Source: Chryseobacterium defluvii
GTDB taxonomy: Bacteria > Bacteroidota > Bacteroidia > Flavobacteriales > Weeksellaceae
Direction: 5' to 3'
NCBI RefSeq assembly: GCF_003634775.1
Contig: NZ_RBXB01000003.1
Span: 620,001 to 684,000, forward strand
DNA length: 64,000 nt
In this document: piece after piece, positions 35,509-45,031 of the stretch
How the letters are laid out: every line of letters starts with the position of its first letter
How positions within the stretch are numbered: the first letter of the stretch is position 1
Made by a program: the position numbers and the translations under genes
Notes under the pieces: model-generated
Database searches by the model: none
Told to the model about the DNA's origin: nothing
Seen by the model: only the letters and a program-made list of their open reading frames with translations

Positions 35509-38181
35509 ATGAAAAGGAACATTTATGTATTCGTGATGATTTTTTTCTCTGTGCTGACTTTTGCACAAAAAACAGTTTCAGGGAAAATTACTGATGAAGG
35601 CGGAGAAGCAATACCAAGCGCAAGCGTAACGATAGAAGAACCGGGAAAAGATGCAATTCTGGCTTATGGTATCACCAACTCAAAAGGAGAATATAAAGTT
35701 ACCTTTACTTCTGCTGAATCTAATGTAGACCTGAAAGTAAAAGCATTCAATCAGAAACCGCTAACGAAGCAAATCAGCAACAGCGATCAGACGCTGAGTT
35801 TTAAAATGCAGCCTGAAGCAACAGAAATAAAAGAAGTCCAGCTGAAAACAAAAATGATTACGGCAAGAGGAGATACCATTTCTTATGACCTTAAAGCTTT
35901 TGACAGTAAAAATGACAGGACGCTGGCTGATGTCATGAAAAAAATTCCGGGGATTGAAGTCAATGCAGACGGAAGCATTCTTTACCAGGGAAATGCGATC
36001 AACAAATTCTATGTTAACGGAAAGGATTTAATGGAAGGAGGATATGGAACCATCAACAATTCCCTTCCCAAAGATGCCGTACAAAAAGTGGAGGTCCTTG
36101 AAAATCACCAGCCGGTAAAAATACTTCAGGATAAAGTTCCTTCTGATCAGGCGGCAATCAATATCAAGTTGAAAAACTCTGTAACGATGACCGGAAGAGG
36201 AGAGGTAGGGTCAGGATTCGGAGATCCATGGCTTTGGAATGTAAAATTAACACCGATGTTTTTCGGACAGAAAAGTCAGTGGGTGGTTAATTATAAAACC
36301 AACAACATGGGAGAGCAGGTGGAGAATGAAGGAAATATCTTAGCCTTCGGAAGCAGGTTTGAAGGGAGAAGAATCAATGCTTCTCAAAATGACTGGCTGA
36401 ATGTGGAAAACGCTAATACACCGAATCTTCCGGTGAAAAGATATCTGATGAATAACGTACACTATTTGTCGGCTAATTATCTTACCAATATCGATAAGAA
36501 AAAAGAATGGGAGCTTAAAGCAAATGCCAATTATACGAATAACGCCGTGGAAAGGGAATCTTATAGCGAAACCAATTATTTCAACGGGGCTTCCAATATT
36601 ATAAATATCCTTAATAACTTCTATACGGATAAAGCAAAAGGAGAATTGATCTTTACTAAGAATGCGAAAAAAGGATTCTTTAAAAATACAACAAGTTTCT
36701 CTCAATTCTGGAATGCAGACAGGGGAGTTGTAGACAGAACAGACGTAAGCAGCACCAGACATGGCGAAGAAGCCATAGAATCTCCCACCACATCATTCCA
36801 AAACTCTTTGAGTACAATTATCCCCTGGAAAGAGAAAATGGTCAATGTCATGTCTTTCATCAATTACCAGACAGACAAACAAACATTGGAAGTATCCCCA
36901 TCTTCCTATTTGGAGATTCCGGGATTTAATCCGGACCTTAATTCAGAACTTGTCAGACAAAATTTAAGATTAAAAACTTTTGAAGCTAACCATTCTGCAA
37001 ATATTGGTTTTTCTGCAAAAGGATGGACCTTCACTCCGGAAGTCGGATTTAATTTTAAAACAACGGACTTAGTTTCAGATTTATCCAATATTACAACAAC
37101 AGGTGTCCTTCCAACTGCATACAACAATGATCTGAAGTATACAACAGCAACCCCTTATGGAAGCGTAGGAGTAAATTATAAGAGTGAAGCATGGATGGTA
37201 TATGCCAATTTCCCGGTAAACTCAAATAACATCAAAGCAGAAGATCCGGTGAGAAATGTTTCGAAAGAAGTCAACAAAATAACTTTTGAACCAAGCATTT
37301 TTGCCCAGTATACATTTGCTTCTTTCTGGAAAGCGTCAGTGAATGCTAATATTAACAATAATTTCGGAGAAATAAACTCTGCTTATTCCGGATTTTTGAT
37401 GACTTCTCCTAATGGAATTAATGCAATGGATATCAATAATCCGATCCCTCAAAATAACAACAAATCAGCCGGGACAAGACTGGAATACAGAAATCCACTG
37501 AATAATTTATTCTTTAATGTGAATTACAGATTCTCAGATGCAAAAAGAAACCTGATCTCCAACCCGAGGATCAATGCGGCAGGTTACACTATTATGCAGT
37601 ATATTGAGCGGGACAATCATGTAATTAATAATGGGTATAGTGCGGAAGTAGGTAAATATTTTCCAAAGTTTAAAACAAACGCTTCAGTTAGCTATAGCAA
37701 CAACACCTCAAAATCCGATGCATTCCTGGATAATGCTTCTTATACCAACAAGAATAACAGCCAGTCATATGGGATTAAATTCAACAACACTTACTTCAGC
37801 TGGATGAGTATTGATTATAACGCGAGCATCTCAAGAACGAAACAAACGAGTGAGGGAGGAGTAGTTTCCGATGCGGCGAGAAAAGGATTTACCCATAATC
37901 TTGGTGTATTCTTCTATCCTGTCGAAAATCATACGGTTGGGTTTAATTGGGACCAGGTAAACACCAATGCCAGCGGTCAAAAATACAACAACGGATTTTA
38001 TGATGTGTCTTATCAGTTCAGCTGGTCGAAGAAGAAAATCGATTTCGAGCTGAAATGGATGAATATAGCAAACAAGAAAGTATTTGAAACGTATGATATC
38101 AATACCACGAATATTTCATACACAAGAATTCAGCTTCGTCCAAGCCAGGTCATGTTTACCGTAAAGTTCAACTTTAAATAA
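35509..38181 (+). CDS. Outer-membrane beta-barrel receptor with CarboxypepD_reg N-terminus (TonB-receptor-like)
   Basis: An 890-residue protein: signal peptide (FFSVLTFAQ, cleavage near 20), a carboxypeptidase-regulatory TTR-like domain (about 22-105, GKITDEGGEAIPSASVTIEE), a plug-like domain (about 110-225, TLADVMKKIPGIEV and INKFYVNGKDLMEGGYG) and a long beta-barrel ending in VKFNFK. This is the OMP_b-brl_3 layout of Bacteroidota. No TonB box was identified. The GLPGLI-family gene 700 bp downstream is a frequent companion. Substrate unknown. Confidence 0.85.
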   Translation: MKRNIYVFVMIFFSVLTFAQKTVSGKITDEGGEAIPSASVTIEEPGKDAILAYGITNSKGEYKVTFTSAESNVDLKVKAFNQKPLTKQISNSDQTLSFKMQPEATEIKEVQLKTKMITARGDTISYDLKAFDSKNDRTLADVMKKIPGIEVNADGSILYQGNAINKFYVNGKDLMEGGYGTINNSLPKDAVQKVEVLENHQPVKILQDKVPSDQAAINIKLKNSVTMTGRGEVGSGFGDPWLWNVKLTPMFFGQKSQWVVNYKTNNMGEQVENEGNILAFGSRFEGRRINASQNDWLNVENANTPNLPVKRYLMNNVHYLSANYLTNIDKKKEWELKANANYTNNAVERESYSETNYFNGASNIINILNNFYTDKAKGELIFTKNAKKGFFKNTTSFSQFWNADRGVVDRTDVSSTRHGEEAIESPTTSFQNSLSTIIPWKEKMVNVMSFINYQTDKQTLEVSPSSYLEIPGFNPDLNSELVRQNLRLKTFEANHSANIGFSAKGWTFTPEVGFNFKTTDLVSDLSNITTTGVLPTAYNNDLKYTTATPYGSVGVNYKSEAWMVYANFPVNSNNIKAEDPVRNVSKEVNKITFEPSIFAQYTFASFWKASVNANINNNFGEINSAYSGFLMTSPNGINAMDINNPIPQNNNKSAGTRLEYRNPLNNLFFNVNYRFSDAKRNLISNPRINAAGYTIMQYIERDNHVINNGYSAEVGKYFPKFKTNASVSYSNNTSKSDAFLDNASYTNKNNSQSYGIKFNNTYFSWMSIDYNASISRTKQTSEGGVVSDAARKGFTHNLGVFFYPVENHTVGFNWDQVNTNASGQKYNNGFYDVSYQFSWSKKKIDFELKWMNIANKKVFETYDINTTNISYTRIQLRPSQVMFTVKFNFK

Positions 38182-38186
38182 ATAAG

Positions 38187-38216
38187 AAAAACCAATCTCT
38201 CAGGATTGGTTTTTTT
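38187..38216 (+). terminator. Terminator of the beta-barrel gene
   Basis: AAAAACCAATC pairs with GATTGGTTTTT around a TCTCAG loop, ending in seven T residues. Confidence 0.88.
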
Positions 38217-38238
38217 ATGTAATCATTTAATTTCTTAG

Positions 38239-38736
38239 TTAAAAACTAGGGTTGTCTGCAGACGGACCGTAACTTCCCGGAAGCGGAATATTATTTAATC
38301 TGTAATACACCCCCAATTGTGCTCTGTGATGTGTAATCTGGTTTAAAGCATGTCGTATAGCCCCATATTTACTCCAGCTCGCCAGTTCGTGCCCATCGTT
38401 TTTAATGGTCCAGCTCGGATTCAGATCATCTTCTTGTACATTTTCCAACGCTTTTTTCCCGGCTTCATAATCGTCATCAAGCTTTTTCAGAAGATCTTCT
38501 CTTGTGGAAAGAACGGAAGGTTTATACTCTCCTTTGGCGAAATCAAGCTCAGAGGTGTTTAAAATTGTATTAGGCCATTCAAAAACCTCCACAAGATGGG
38601 TGGCGAGAGGCATCATTTTCATGCTTTTCTCGTGTGGGGCATAGTCATTTTTTCCTTCAGGAAAGAGCTCAATAAACTTTCTGGTTGTCTGATACTCTCC
38701 CTGTAGTTCTGATTTTAATTGAGATAAAGTGTCCAT
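38239..38736 (-). CDS. DinB-family protein
   Basis: 165 residues from the ATG at 38736 (MDTLSQLKSEL); the frame opens further upstream but MCLKKQNI looks untranslated. A four-helix DinB/YfiT-like fold is suggested by three metal-binding His: LATHLVEVFEW, and the C-terminal HALNQITHHRAQLGVYY. These proteins resemble metal-dependent thiol S-transferases; the substrate is unknown. It is inserted on the opposite strand between a beta-barrel gene and its likely GLPGLI partner. Confidence 0.85.
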   Translation of the reverse strand: MDTLSQLKSELQGEYQTTRKFIELFPEGKNDYAPHEKSMKMMPLATHLVEVFEWPNTILNTSELDFAKGEYKPSVLSTREDLLKKLDDDYEAGKKALENVQEDDLNPSWTIKNDGHELASWSKYGAIRHALNQITHHRAQLGVYYRLNNIPLPGSYGPSADNPSF

Positions 38737-38896
38737 AATATTTTGTTTTTTTAGGCACATAAATTTAGAAATTTAACCAATGGGAAAGTCGTAAGAAAAT
38801 CATAAAATTTCGTTTCCGATAAAATAGTTGAAAATAATGTGAAGAAAACTGTAACAAAATCTGAGAATGAATAACTAATTAGTAAACAGTTTTAAA

Positions 38897-39808
38897 ATGA
38901 AAAAACTCTTTTCAGTATTTTTTATTGCACTTTTTGTCTTCTCCACGGCACAAGACAAAGATTCCAAAGAAACGGCGAACCGCTTTTTCTATGAGCTTAC
39001 ATTCAAGCCTAAAAAAGATTCCACGAAAATGGATAAGGTTATTACCATCTTGGATATTACAGATAAAAACAGATCGGTGTATCAGGATTATACCGTAATT
39101 GCACAGGATTCTATTATGAAGGTGGAAATCGAAGCGATGCAGAAAGCAGGCATAATGAAAGACCTTTCAAAAACAATCAGACAGCCTAAAATTTCTGCGA
39201 GAATATATAAAACCTATCCTGGTATGAAAGTTCAGTATGTGGATAAAGTAGCCAATGGATTTACGCCAAGTAATATCGGATACAGCGAGGATTTGAAATT
39301 CAACTGGAATATTTCCAATGAAAAGCAGAAAATAGGAGCTTATAACGCACAGAAAGCAACCACGGAATTTGGAGGAAGAAAATGGACGGCTTGGTTCAGT
39401 ACGGATTTACCATTCCAGGACGGACCGTATAAATTTTCAGGACTTCCGGGGCTGATTGTTAAAATCGAGGATGATGAAAAAAATTATTCATGGATTTTAC
39501 AAGGAAACAAAAAAGTAAAAGAGTATTCCGAATTTTCATATATAGAAAACCTGATGCAGGCTACAGGCGGAAAAGTAAAAGAATTGCCAAGAGATAAGTT
39601 TGAAAAGACATTCAGCGATTTCAAAAAAGATCCTTTTGCATCTGTGAGACCGATGATGACACAGGAAATGATGTCTAAAACCATTCCGGGAATGGATGGT
39701 ACCATAGGTGACATGATGAAAAAACAGGAAAAACAATATAAAGATTTCTATAACGCAAATGACAATCCTATTGAGAAAGATCAGGCGATAGAAAAAAAGA
39801 AGAAATAG
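38897..39808 (+). CDS. GLPGLI-family secreted protein
   Basis: A 303-residue protein with a signal peptide (ALFVFSTAQ) and the family hallmark FSGLPGLIVKI near residue 181, preceded by the conserved GRKWTAWFSTDLPFQDGPYKF region. The C-terminal third is Met/Lys-rich. The family is specific to Bacteroidota and tends to neighbour CarboxypepD_reg beta-barrel proteins, as here. Function is not established; a periplasmic or surface partner of the barrel is a fair guess. Confidence 0.9.
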   Translation: MKKLFSVFFIALFVFSTAQDKDSKETANRFFYELTFKPKKDSTKMDKVITILDITDKNRSVYQDYTVIAQDSIMKVEIEAMQKAGIMKDLSKTIRQPKISARIYKTYPGMKVQYVDKVANGFTPSNIGYSEDLKFNWNISNEKQKIGAYNAQKATTEFGGRKWTAWFSTDLPFQDGPYKFSGLPGLIVKIEDDEKNYSWILQGNKKVKEYSEFSYIENLMQATGGKVKELPRDKFEKTFSDFKKDPFASVRPMMTQEMMSKTIPGMDGTIGDMMKKQEKQYKDFYNANDNPIEKDQAIEKKKK

Positions 39809-39834
39809 CATTTCATATCAACTAATTATATTGG

Positions 39835-39875
39835 TAAACCCAAATGTATCAGTGCATTTGGGTTTATTTTTTTAA
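39835..39875 (+). terminator. Terminator of the GLPGLI gene
   Basis: AAACCCAAATG pairs with CATTTGGGTTT around an 8-base loop and is followed by ATTTTTTT. Confidence 0.88.
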
Positions 39876-39909
39876 GCAGGGATATTATTTAGATTAAATT
39901 TAAATAACG

Positions 39910-39917
39910 TATATTTG
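39910..39917 (+). promoter_or_regulatory. Promoter -7 element of the feo operon
   Basis: TATATTTG (TAnnTTTG), 20 bp before the TTG start of feoA. No Fur box was recognised with confidence. Confidence 0.55.
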
Positions 39918-39936
39918 CATTCACAAAAAAGAGGCT

Positions 39937-40191
39937 TTGAAAGAAAAAGATGTACATAAATTAAGTGGATTCCCCAAAAACAAAACGGGGAAGATCCTTG
40001 GCTATGACAATGATCATTTGAAGATGCCCAATAAAATCATCGAAATGGGGCTTTTGCCGGAAACTGTTTTCACGATTTTATATCAGGCTCCTTTTAACGG
40101 ACCTATGTATGTGGAGTTCGGGGAAGAAAAAAGCCGTATCGCTCTTCGTGAAGAAGAGGGAGATTATATTATTGTTGAAGAATTGAATTGA
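39937..40191 (+). CDS. feoA: FeoA-family ferrous iron transport protein
   Basis: An 84-residue SH3-like protein that assists FeoB. It begins at TTG (39937); no ATG or GTG lies nearby in frame and the KLSGFPKNKTGKILGYD opening fits the FeoA fold. IEMGLLPETVFTILYQAPFNG and SRIALREEEGDYIIVEE match FeoA. The stop overlaps the feoB start by one base (TGATG), the usual feoAB coupling. Confidence 0.9.
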   Translation: MKEKDVHKLSGFPKNKTGKILGYDNDHLKMPNKIIEMGLLPETVFTILYQAPFNGPMYVEFGEEKSRIALREEEGDYIIVEELN

Positions 40192-42224
40192 TGCAGAATA
40201 ATAAAAGAAAAAAGGTACTTTTAGTCGGAAATCCTAACGTAGGAAAATCAACGGTTTTCAATACATTATGTAACAAAAAACAGAAAACCGGAAACTATGC
40301 CGGAGTTACCGTGGCAAGTCATTCAGGAAATTATACCTATAAGAATGAAAATGTTGAGGTGATTGATTTGCCGGGATCATACAGTATTTATCCAAGTTCG
40401 GAGGACGAAGCTATTTTTTCTAAATTTCTTATTGACGAACAACAAAACTATGCAGGGGTCATTTATATTCTGGAAGCATTAAGTTTAAAAAGAGGACTTC
40501 TGTTATTTCAACAGATTCAGGACCTTGGAATCCCTATGATCCTGATCGTGAACCAGATCGACCAGGCAGAAAGAAGAGGAATTAAAATCAACATTCAGCA
40601 GTTTTCTGAGGCATTGGGAAGTAAGATTATCCAGACGAATGCTAAAGAACATCTTGGAATAGATGAAGTAAAGGAAGCTGTTTTCAACAATGAATTTGTA
40701 AAAAAAGACACTATTTCTTTTGAAACGCCGAATGAGCATAAAGACTTTCTTCAAAAACTGGCCGCACAAAAAGGATTTGATAATCCTTATAAAGCATGGA
40801 TGGCTATTTCTTCCGGAACTGAGTTGGGAAGAATAGAATCAATCCACGAATTGCTTAATGAGCCGGAAAATAAAAGCTTGGTACCTAAAAGATTACAGGT
40901 TCAGGAAACAGTAAGAAGGTATCAGAATGTTGATAAAATCTTAGCCAATGTCATTTCTAAAAAAACTCAGTTCAAAGAACTGCTTACTGAAAAGCTGGAT
41001 AAGATTTTAGTCCATAAATTCTGGGGGTATGTAGCATTTTTGGCTGTATTACTAATCATATTCCAAAGTGTTTTCTTTCTTGCAGAATACCCCATGAGCT
41101 GGATTGAAGGGTTTTTCTCATGGTTGTCCGCATTTACGGGAGAACATCTTCCGGAAGGGCCCGTCAACTCCCTTATCTCAAATGGTATTATTCCGGGAAT
41201 CGGAGGAATTGTGGTTTTTGCCCCACAGATCGGGATCTTATTATATTTTCTTTATCTATTGGAAGATTCAGGATATATGGCAAGGGTCGTCTTCCTGATG
41301 GACAGGCTTTTACGACCGTTCGGACTGAACGGGAAAAGTATTGTCCCTTTGGTTTCAGGAACAGCATGCGCTATTCCTGCTGTCATTTCAACAAGAAATA
41401 TCGAGAATATGAAAGAAAGGCTGTTAACCATTTTGGTGACACCTTTCATGACCTGTTCTGCGAGACTTCCGGTATACAGCATCATCATAGGACTGATTAT
41501 TTCAGATGAAACGTTTTTAGGCATAAAATACAAGGCTTTGGTATTGATGGGAATGTATTTACTAGGATTTCTGGTTGCATTGCTTTCAGCTTCTATCCTT
41601 AAAAGATTTATTAAAAATAAAGGAAAAACCTATCTGGTAATGGATTTACCCACCTATAAAAAACCACTTTTCGGATACGATTTTAAAATGGTATTAAGTA
41701 AAGTATGGGACTTCATCACCGGAGCAGGTAAAATTATTTTTATTGTCAGCATTATTATCTGGTTCCTGAGCTATTTCGGACCAAAACAAAAACCCAGCGA
41801 AATTGTTGCCACAGATGTTCATCTTGATCATTCTTATCTGGCTAAAATGGGGAAGGGCATTGAACCCCTTATCGAACCCCTTGGTTACGACTGGAAAATG
41901 GGGGTGGGCATTTTGACAAGTTTCGTTGCGAGAGAGGTTTTTGTGGGAACCATGTCAACACTATACAGTCTGGAGGATGATGCTCCCGAAGTGAAAGTAA
42001 TAGATAAAATGAAAAGAGACGTGAAACCTAACGGGGAAAAAGTTTTCAGCTTCGCAACAGGGGTTTCCGTTCTTTTATTTTACGCATTTGCAATGCAGTG
42101 TGTTTCCACACTTGCAGTAGTATACAGAGAAACCAAAAGCTGGAAGTGGACAGCTTTTCAGGTGGTAATGATGACAGGTTTGGCATATTTTGTGTCCATG
42201 TTAGTATATCAAATTTTAAAATAA
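40191..42224 (+). CDS. feoB: Ferrous iron transporter FeoB
   Basis: 677 residues from the ATG at 40191 (a TTG three bases earlier is possible). The N-terminal G domain has GNPNVGKSTVFN (G1), DLPGSYSIYPSSEDE (G3) and VNQIDQAE (G4); the C-terminal part has about eight membrane helices with the FeoB gate regions GYMARVVFLMDRLLRPFGLNG and PVYSIIIGL. It imports Fe(II) across the inner membrane. The soluble and membrane parts are intact. Third gene of the operon overlaps by one base. Confidence 0.95.
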   Translation: MQNNKRKKVLLVGNPNVGKSTVFNTLCNKKQKTGNYAGVTVASHSGNYTYKNENVEVIDLPGSYSIYPSSEDEAIFSKFLIDEQQNYAGVIYILEALSLKRGLLLFQQIQDLGIPMILIVNQIDQAERRGIKINIQQFSEALGSKIIQTNAKEHLGIDEVKEAVFNNEFVKKDTISFETPNEHKDFLQKLAAQKGFDNPYKAWMAISSGTELGRIESIHELLNEPENKSLVPKRLQVQETVRRYQNVDKILANVISKKTQFKELLTEKLDKILVHKFWGYVAFLAVLLIIFQSVFFLAEYPMSWIEGFFSWLSAFTGEHLPEGPVNSLISNGIIPGIGGIVVFAPQIGILLYFLYLLEDSGYMARVVFLMDRLLRPFGLNGKSIVPLVSGTACAIPAVISTRNIENMKERLLTILVTPFMTCSARLPVYSIIIGLIISDETFLGIKYKALVLMGMYLLGFLVALLSASILKRFIKNKGKTYLVMDLPTYKKPLFGYDFKMVLSKVWDFITGAGKIIFIVSIIIWFLSYFGPKQKPSEIVATDVHLDHSYLAKMGKGIEPLIEPLGYDWKMGVGILTSFVAREVFVGTMSTLYSLEDDAPEVKVIDKMKRDVKPNGEKVFSFATGVSVLLFYAFAMQCVSTLAVVYRETKSWKWTAFQVVMMTGLAYFVSMLVYQILK

Positions 42225-42376
42225 TGAGCTCATCATTGATTTTTCAGTACATCATTGTATTTCTGGTGGTTGCATTTGCCTGTTATTCTTTATTCAGGAT
42301 GATCAGGAAAAATTTTGCACCGAAGAAATTTGATTCCAAAAGGTCGAATTGTGACAAAGATTGCGGATGTTCATAA
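42224..42376 (+). CDS. FeoB-associated Cys-rich small membrane protein
   Basis: A 50-residue protein (MSSSLIFQYIIVFLVV...) whose ATG overlaps the feoB stop by one base. One hydrophobic helix (about 5-24) is followed by a basic stretch and a C-terminal cysteine cluster, SNCDKDCGCS. Small Cys-rich membrane proteins of this kind follow feoB in many Bacteroidota and probably bind iron or regulate the transporter. Confidence 0.8.
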   Translation: MSSSLIFQYIIVFLVVAFACYSLFRMIRKNFAPKKFDSKRSNCDKDCGCS

Positions 42377-42440
42377 TTTTTGATCCCGTGAATTAAAAAA
42401 AGTAATTTCAGTTTCGCAAAATAATAAGCCACCAATTCAC

Positions 42441-43466
42441 TTGAAACGAAAAGCAATATATATTTTTTTACTGGGCCTGATTTATACTCATACAGAGGCA
42501 CAGACGGATAGCACAAATATCAAATCTTATGTAAACCAGATCATGTTACGGGTCAATGTTGATACGAACCTGGAAAGCTTTACCTTCTCGGAGGTAAATG
42601 GGGAAGATGTCATCAAAGAGACGGTAGTTTCTATCAATAATAAAACAAAGACTTCATTATCTGTTGATTACAGAAGTATAAGCGCCACCTTATCCTTTGC
42701 GCCGAGGTTTTTACCGGGAAATAATGATAATGCTTTAAAGGGCAACAGTTCTTATACGGATTTTAGGCTGAGGTTTTTTCCTAAAAGATTTATTCAGACC
42801 CTTTATTATAAGAATGTAAAAGGGTTTTATGTAGAAAACATGCAGGATTTGATTCCCGGCTGGCAGGAAGAAAGAGACGGATATATACAGTTTCCGGATT
42901 TGAGAGTACAGACTTTCGGAGGGTCCACATCTTATGTTTTAAAGAAAGATTTTTCATTAAAAAGTATTTATACGCAAGGGGAGTGGCAAAAAAGCAGCAA
43001 AGGAAGCTTTGTTCCGTTTTTAGATTATGACTTTACAATTTTCAGGGATATTCTGGAAGGACGCAAAAGCAAAGAACATCAATACAATATTGGCGCCAAT
43101 ATCGGCTATTTTTACAATTGGATAATTGCAGACAAAGTGAGTGTTGCACCTTATCTGACTGTTGGTGTTGGCGGTAAGTTTACCAGCTTTAGGGACACAC
43201 TGGAAGACGGATCAAAAGGCCCGAAACTGAAAGAACAGTATGTAACCGTAAGAGGTTCGGGAGGACTTCATATCGGATATAATTCTGATCGGTTTTTATT
43301 CGGGGGGAAGCTCAATTTCAACGCAACGGCTTATGACCAAAGAAATAACTACATCGTTGAAAACAATAATATATACGGGCTGATCTATATCGGGTATCGT
43401 TTTGCACCTCCCAAAGCCGTAAAGAATACTTATGATAAAATTCAAAAACAGGTTCCTATTTTATAA
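42441..43466 (+). CDS. DUF4421-family outer-membrane-like protein
   Basis: A 341-residue protein with a signal peptide, KRKAIYIFLLGLIYTHTEAQ, only if translation starts at the TTG at 42441; no ATG is available before residue 36, so the TTG is accepted. The body has alternating strands typical of a beta-barrel (LSVDYRSISATLSFAPRF, RLRFFPKRFIQTLYYK) and late GLIYIGYRFAPP, matching DUF4421. Function unknown. It lies 64 bp after the feo operon. Confidence 0.8.
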   Translation: MKRKAIYIFLLGLIYTHTEAQTDSTNIKSYVNQIMLRVNVDTNLESFTFSEVNGEDVIKETVVSINNKTKTSLSVDYRSISATLSFAPRFLPGNNDNALKGNSSYTDFRLRFFPKRFIQTLYYKNVKGFYVENMQDLIPGWQEERDGYIQFPDLRVQTFGGSTSYVLKKDFSLKSIYTQGEWQKSSKGSFVPFLDYDFTIFRDILEGRKSKEHQYNIGANIGYFYNWIIADKVSVAPYLTVGVGGKFTSFRDTLEDGSKGPKLKEQYVTVRGSGGLHIGYNSDRFLFGGKLNFNATAYDQRNNYIVENNNIYGLIYIGYRFAPPKAVKNTYDKIQKQVPIL

Positions 43467-43467
43467 G

Positions 43468-43475
43468 TATCTTTG
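43468..43475 (+). promoter_or_regulatory. Promoter -7 element of glmM
   Basis: TATCTTTG (TAnnTTTG) just after the DUF4421 stop, 50 bp before the glmM ATG. Confidence 0.5.
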
Positions 43476-43524
43476 CAAAAAAATTATAATTAACAATTAA
43501 CAATTAAAAAAATATAAAAATATA

Positions 43525-44907
43525 ATGTCGCTAATAAAATCAATTTCTGGAATCCGGGGAACGATCGGTGGAAAAGTAAACGATAATCTGACACCGCTGG
43601 ATGTGGTGAAATTTGCTTCTGCATTCGGAACATGGCTTCAGAACCAAAAAAAGAAAAAGGATTTAACACTTGTCATAGGAAGAGACGCAAGAATCTCCGG
43701 ACAAATGGTTTCTTCTTTGGTTACAGCGACATTACAGGGACTGGGGATCAACGTGGTTGATTTAGGTCTTTCTACAACTCCGACTGTTGAAATAATGGTT
43801 CCGGAACTGAATGCAGACGGAGGAATTATCCTTACCGCTTCCCATAACCCAAAACAATGGAACGCGCTGAAATTATTAAATGAAAAAGGAGAATTCATCA
43901 GCGGTGAAAACGGGGCAGAAGTGTTAGCTCTGGCTGAAAGCGAAGATTTCAACTATGCCGAAGTTGATGATCTGGGAAAATATGAAACAAGAGATGATGC
44001 CTTTGATATTCATATTCAGCAGATCCTGGATTTACCGATGGTAGATGCTGAGGCGATTAAAGCTAAAAAATTCAAAGTGGTTTTAGATGCGGTAAATTCT
44101 ACAGGAGGCATTGCGATTCCAATGTTACTGGACAAACTTGGTTGTGAAACAGTAAAACTATATTGCGAGCCGACGGGTCATTTCCCTCATAACCCTGAAC
44201 CGTTGAAAGAGCATTTGGGTGATATCTGTGAGTTAGTTAAAAAAGAAGGAGCAGATTTCGGAGTCGTTGTAGATCCGGATGTTGACAGATTGGCTTTAAT
44301 TGATGAAAAAGGAGAGATGTTCGGTGAAGAATATACATTGGTGGCTGTTGCTGATTATTTGCTTAAAAATAAAAACGGAGCGGCTATATCCAACCTTTCT
44401 TCAAGCAGGGCCCTAAGGGATGTTGCACACACCCATAATTCAGAATATTTTGCAAGTGCTGTTGGTGAAGTGAATGTGGTTACCTTGATGAAAGAGAAAA
44501 ATGCAGTAATCGGAGGCGAAGGAAATGGAGGAATTATCTATCCTGATCTGCATTACGGAAGAGATTCTTTGGTAGGGATCGCGTTATTTCTAACGCATCT
44601 GGCAAAAGAAAATAAAACGGTTTCTGAATTAAGAGCCGGATACCCAAGTTATTTCATGGGTAAGAAGAAAATTGAGCTGACTCCGGAGATTAATGTAGAT
44701 GATATTTTAACTAAAATGGAAAAAGAATATCAAACAGAAGAGGTTTCTACAGTGGATGGTGTGAAGATAGATTTTGAAAATAACTGGGTTCACCTTCGTA
44801 AGTCGAATACAGAGCCTATTATCAGAATTTATACAGAAGCAAAATCCCAGGAAGAAGCGGATCAGTTAGCGGATGAGATGATTGCTAAAATTAATAGCCT
44901 GATCTAA
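43525..44907 (+). CDS. glmM: Phosphoglucosamine mutase
   Basis: A 460-residue alpha-D-phosphohexomutase. The catalytic serine loop is TASHNPKQWNALK (about residue 112), the metal loop DPDVDRLAL (about 251-259), the sugar-binding loop GGEGNGG (about 331-337) and the phosphate-binding loop RKSNTEPIIRIYTEA near the C-terminus. The SISGIRGTIGG start and size fit the Bacteroidota GlmM that makes glucosamine 1-phosphate for UDP-GlcNAc; phosphomannomutase activity cannot be excluded. Confidence 0.88.
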   Translation: MSLIKSISGIRGTIGGKVNDNLTPLDVVKFASAFGTWLQNQKKKKDLTLVIGRDARISGQMVSSLVTATLQGLGINVVDLGLSTTPTVEIMVPELNADGGIILTASHNPKQWNALKLLNEKGEFISGENGAEVLALAESEDFNYAEVDDLGKYETRDDAFDIHIQQILDLPMVDAEAIKAKKFKVVLDAVNSTGGIAIPMLLDKLGCETVKLYCEPTGHFPHNPEPLKEHLGDICELVKKEGADFGVVVDPDVDRLALIDEKGEMFGEEYTLVAVADYLLKNKNGAAISNLSSSRALRDVAHTHNSEYFASAVGEVNVVTLMKEKNAVIGGEGNGGIIYPDLHYGRDSLVGIALFLTHLAKENKTVSELRAGYPSYFMGKKKIELTPEINVDDILTKMEKEYQTEEVSTVDGVKIDFENNWVHLRKSNTEPIIRIYTEAKSQEEADQLADEMIAKINSLI

Positions 44908-45031
44908 AAATTTTAACATCAATTTCATCATTTTAAAAAAGAATTATTATTAACTTTATAGTATTAAGATTTTCAGAACCGAGTATTTGTATATCTCATA
45001 TCTCAAGTCTTAGATCTTAAACTTGTTTATA

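Noticed and set aside
41104..41509. Two alternative-frame ORFs within feoB (41104-41298, 41120-41509)
   Set aside because: Shadows inside the membrane domain of an intact FeoB.
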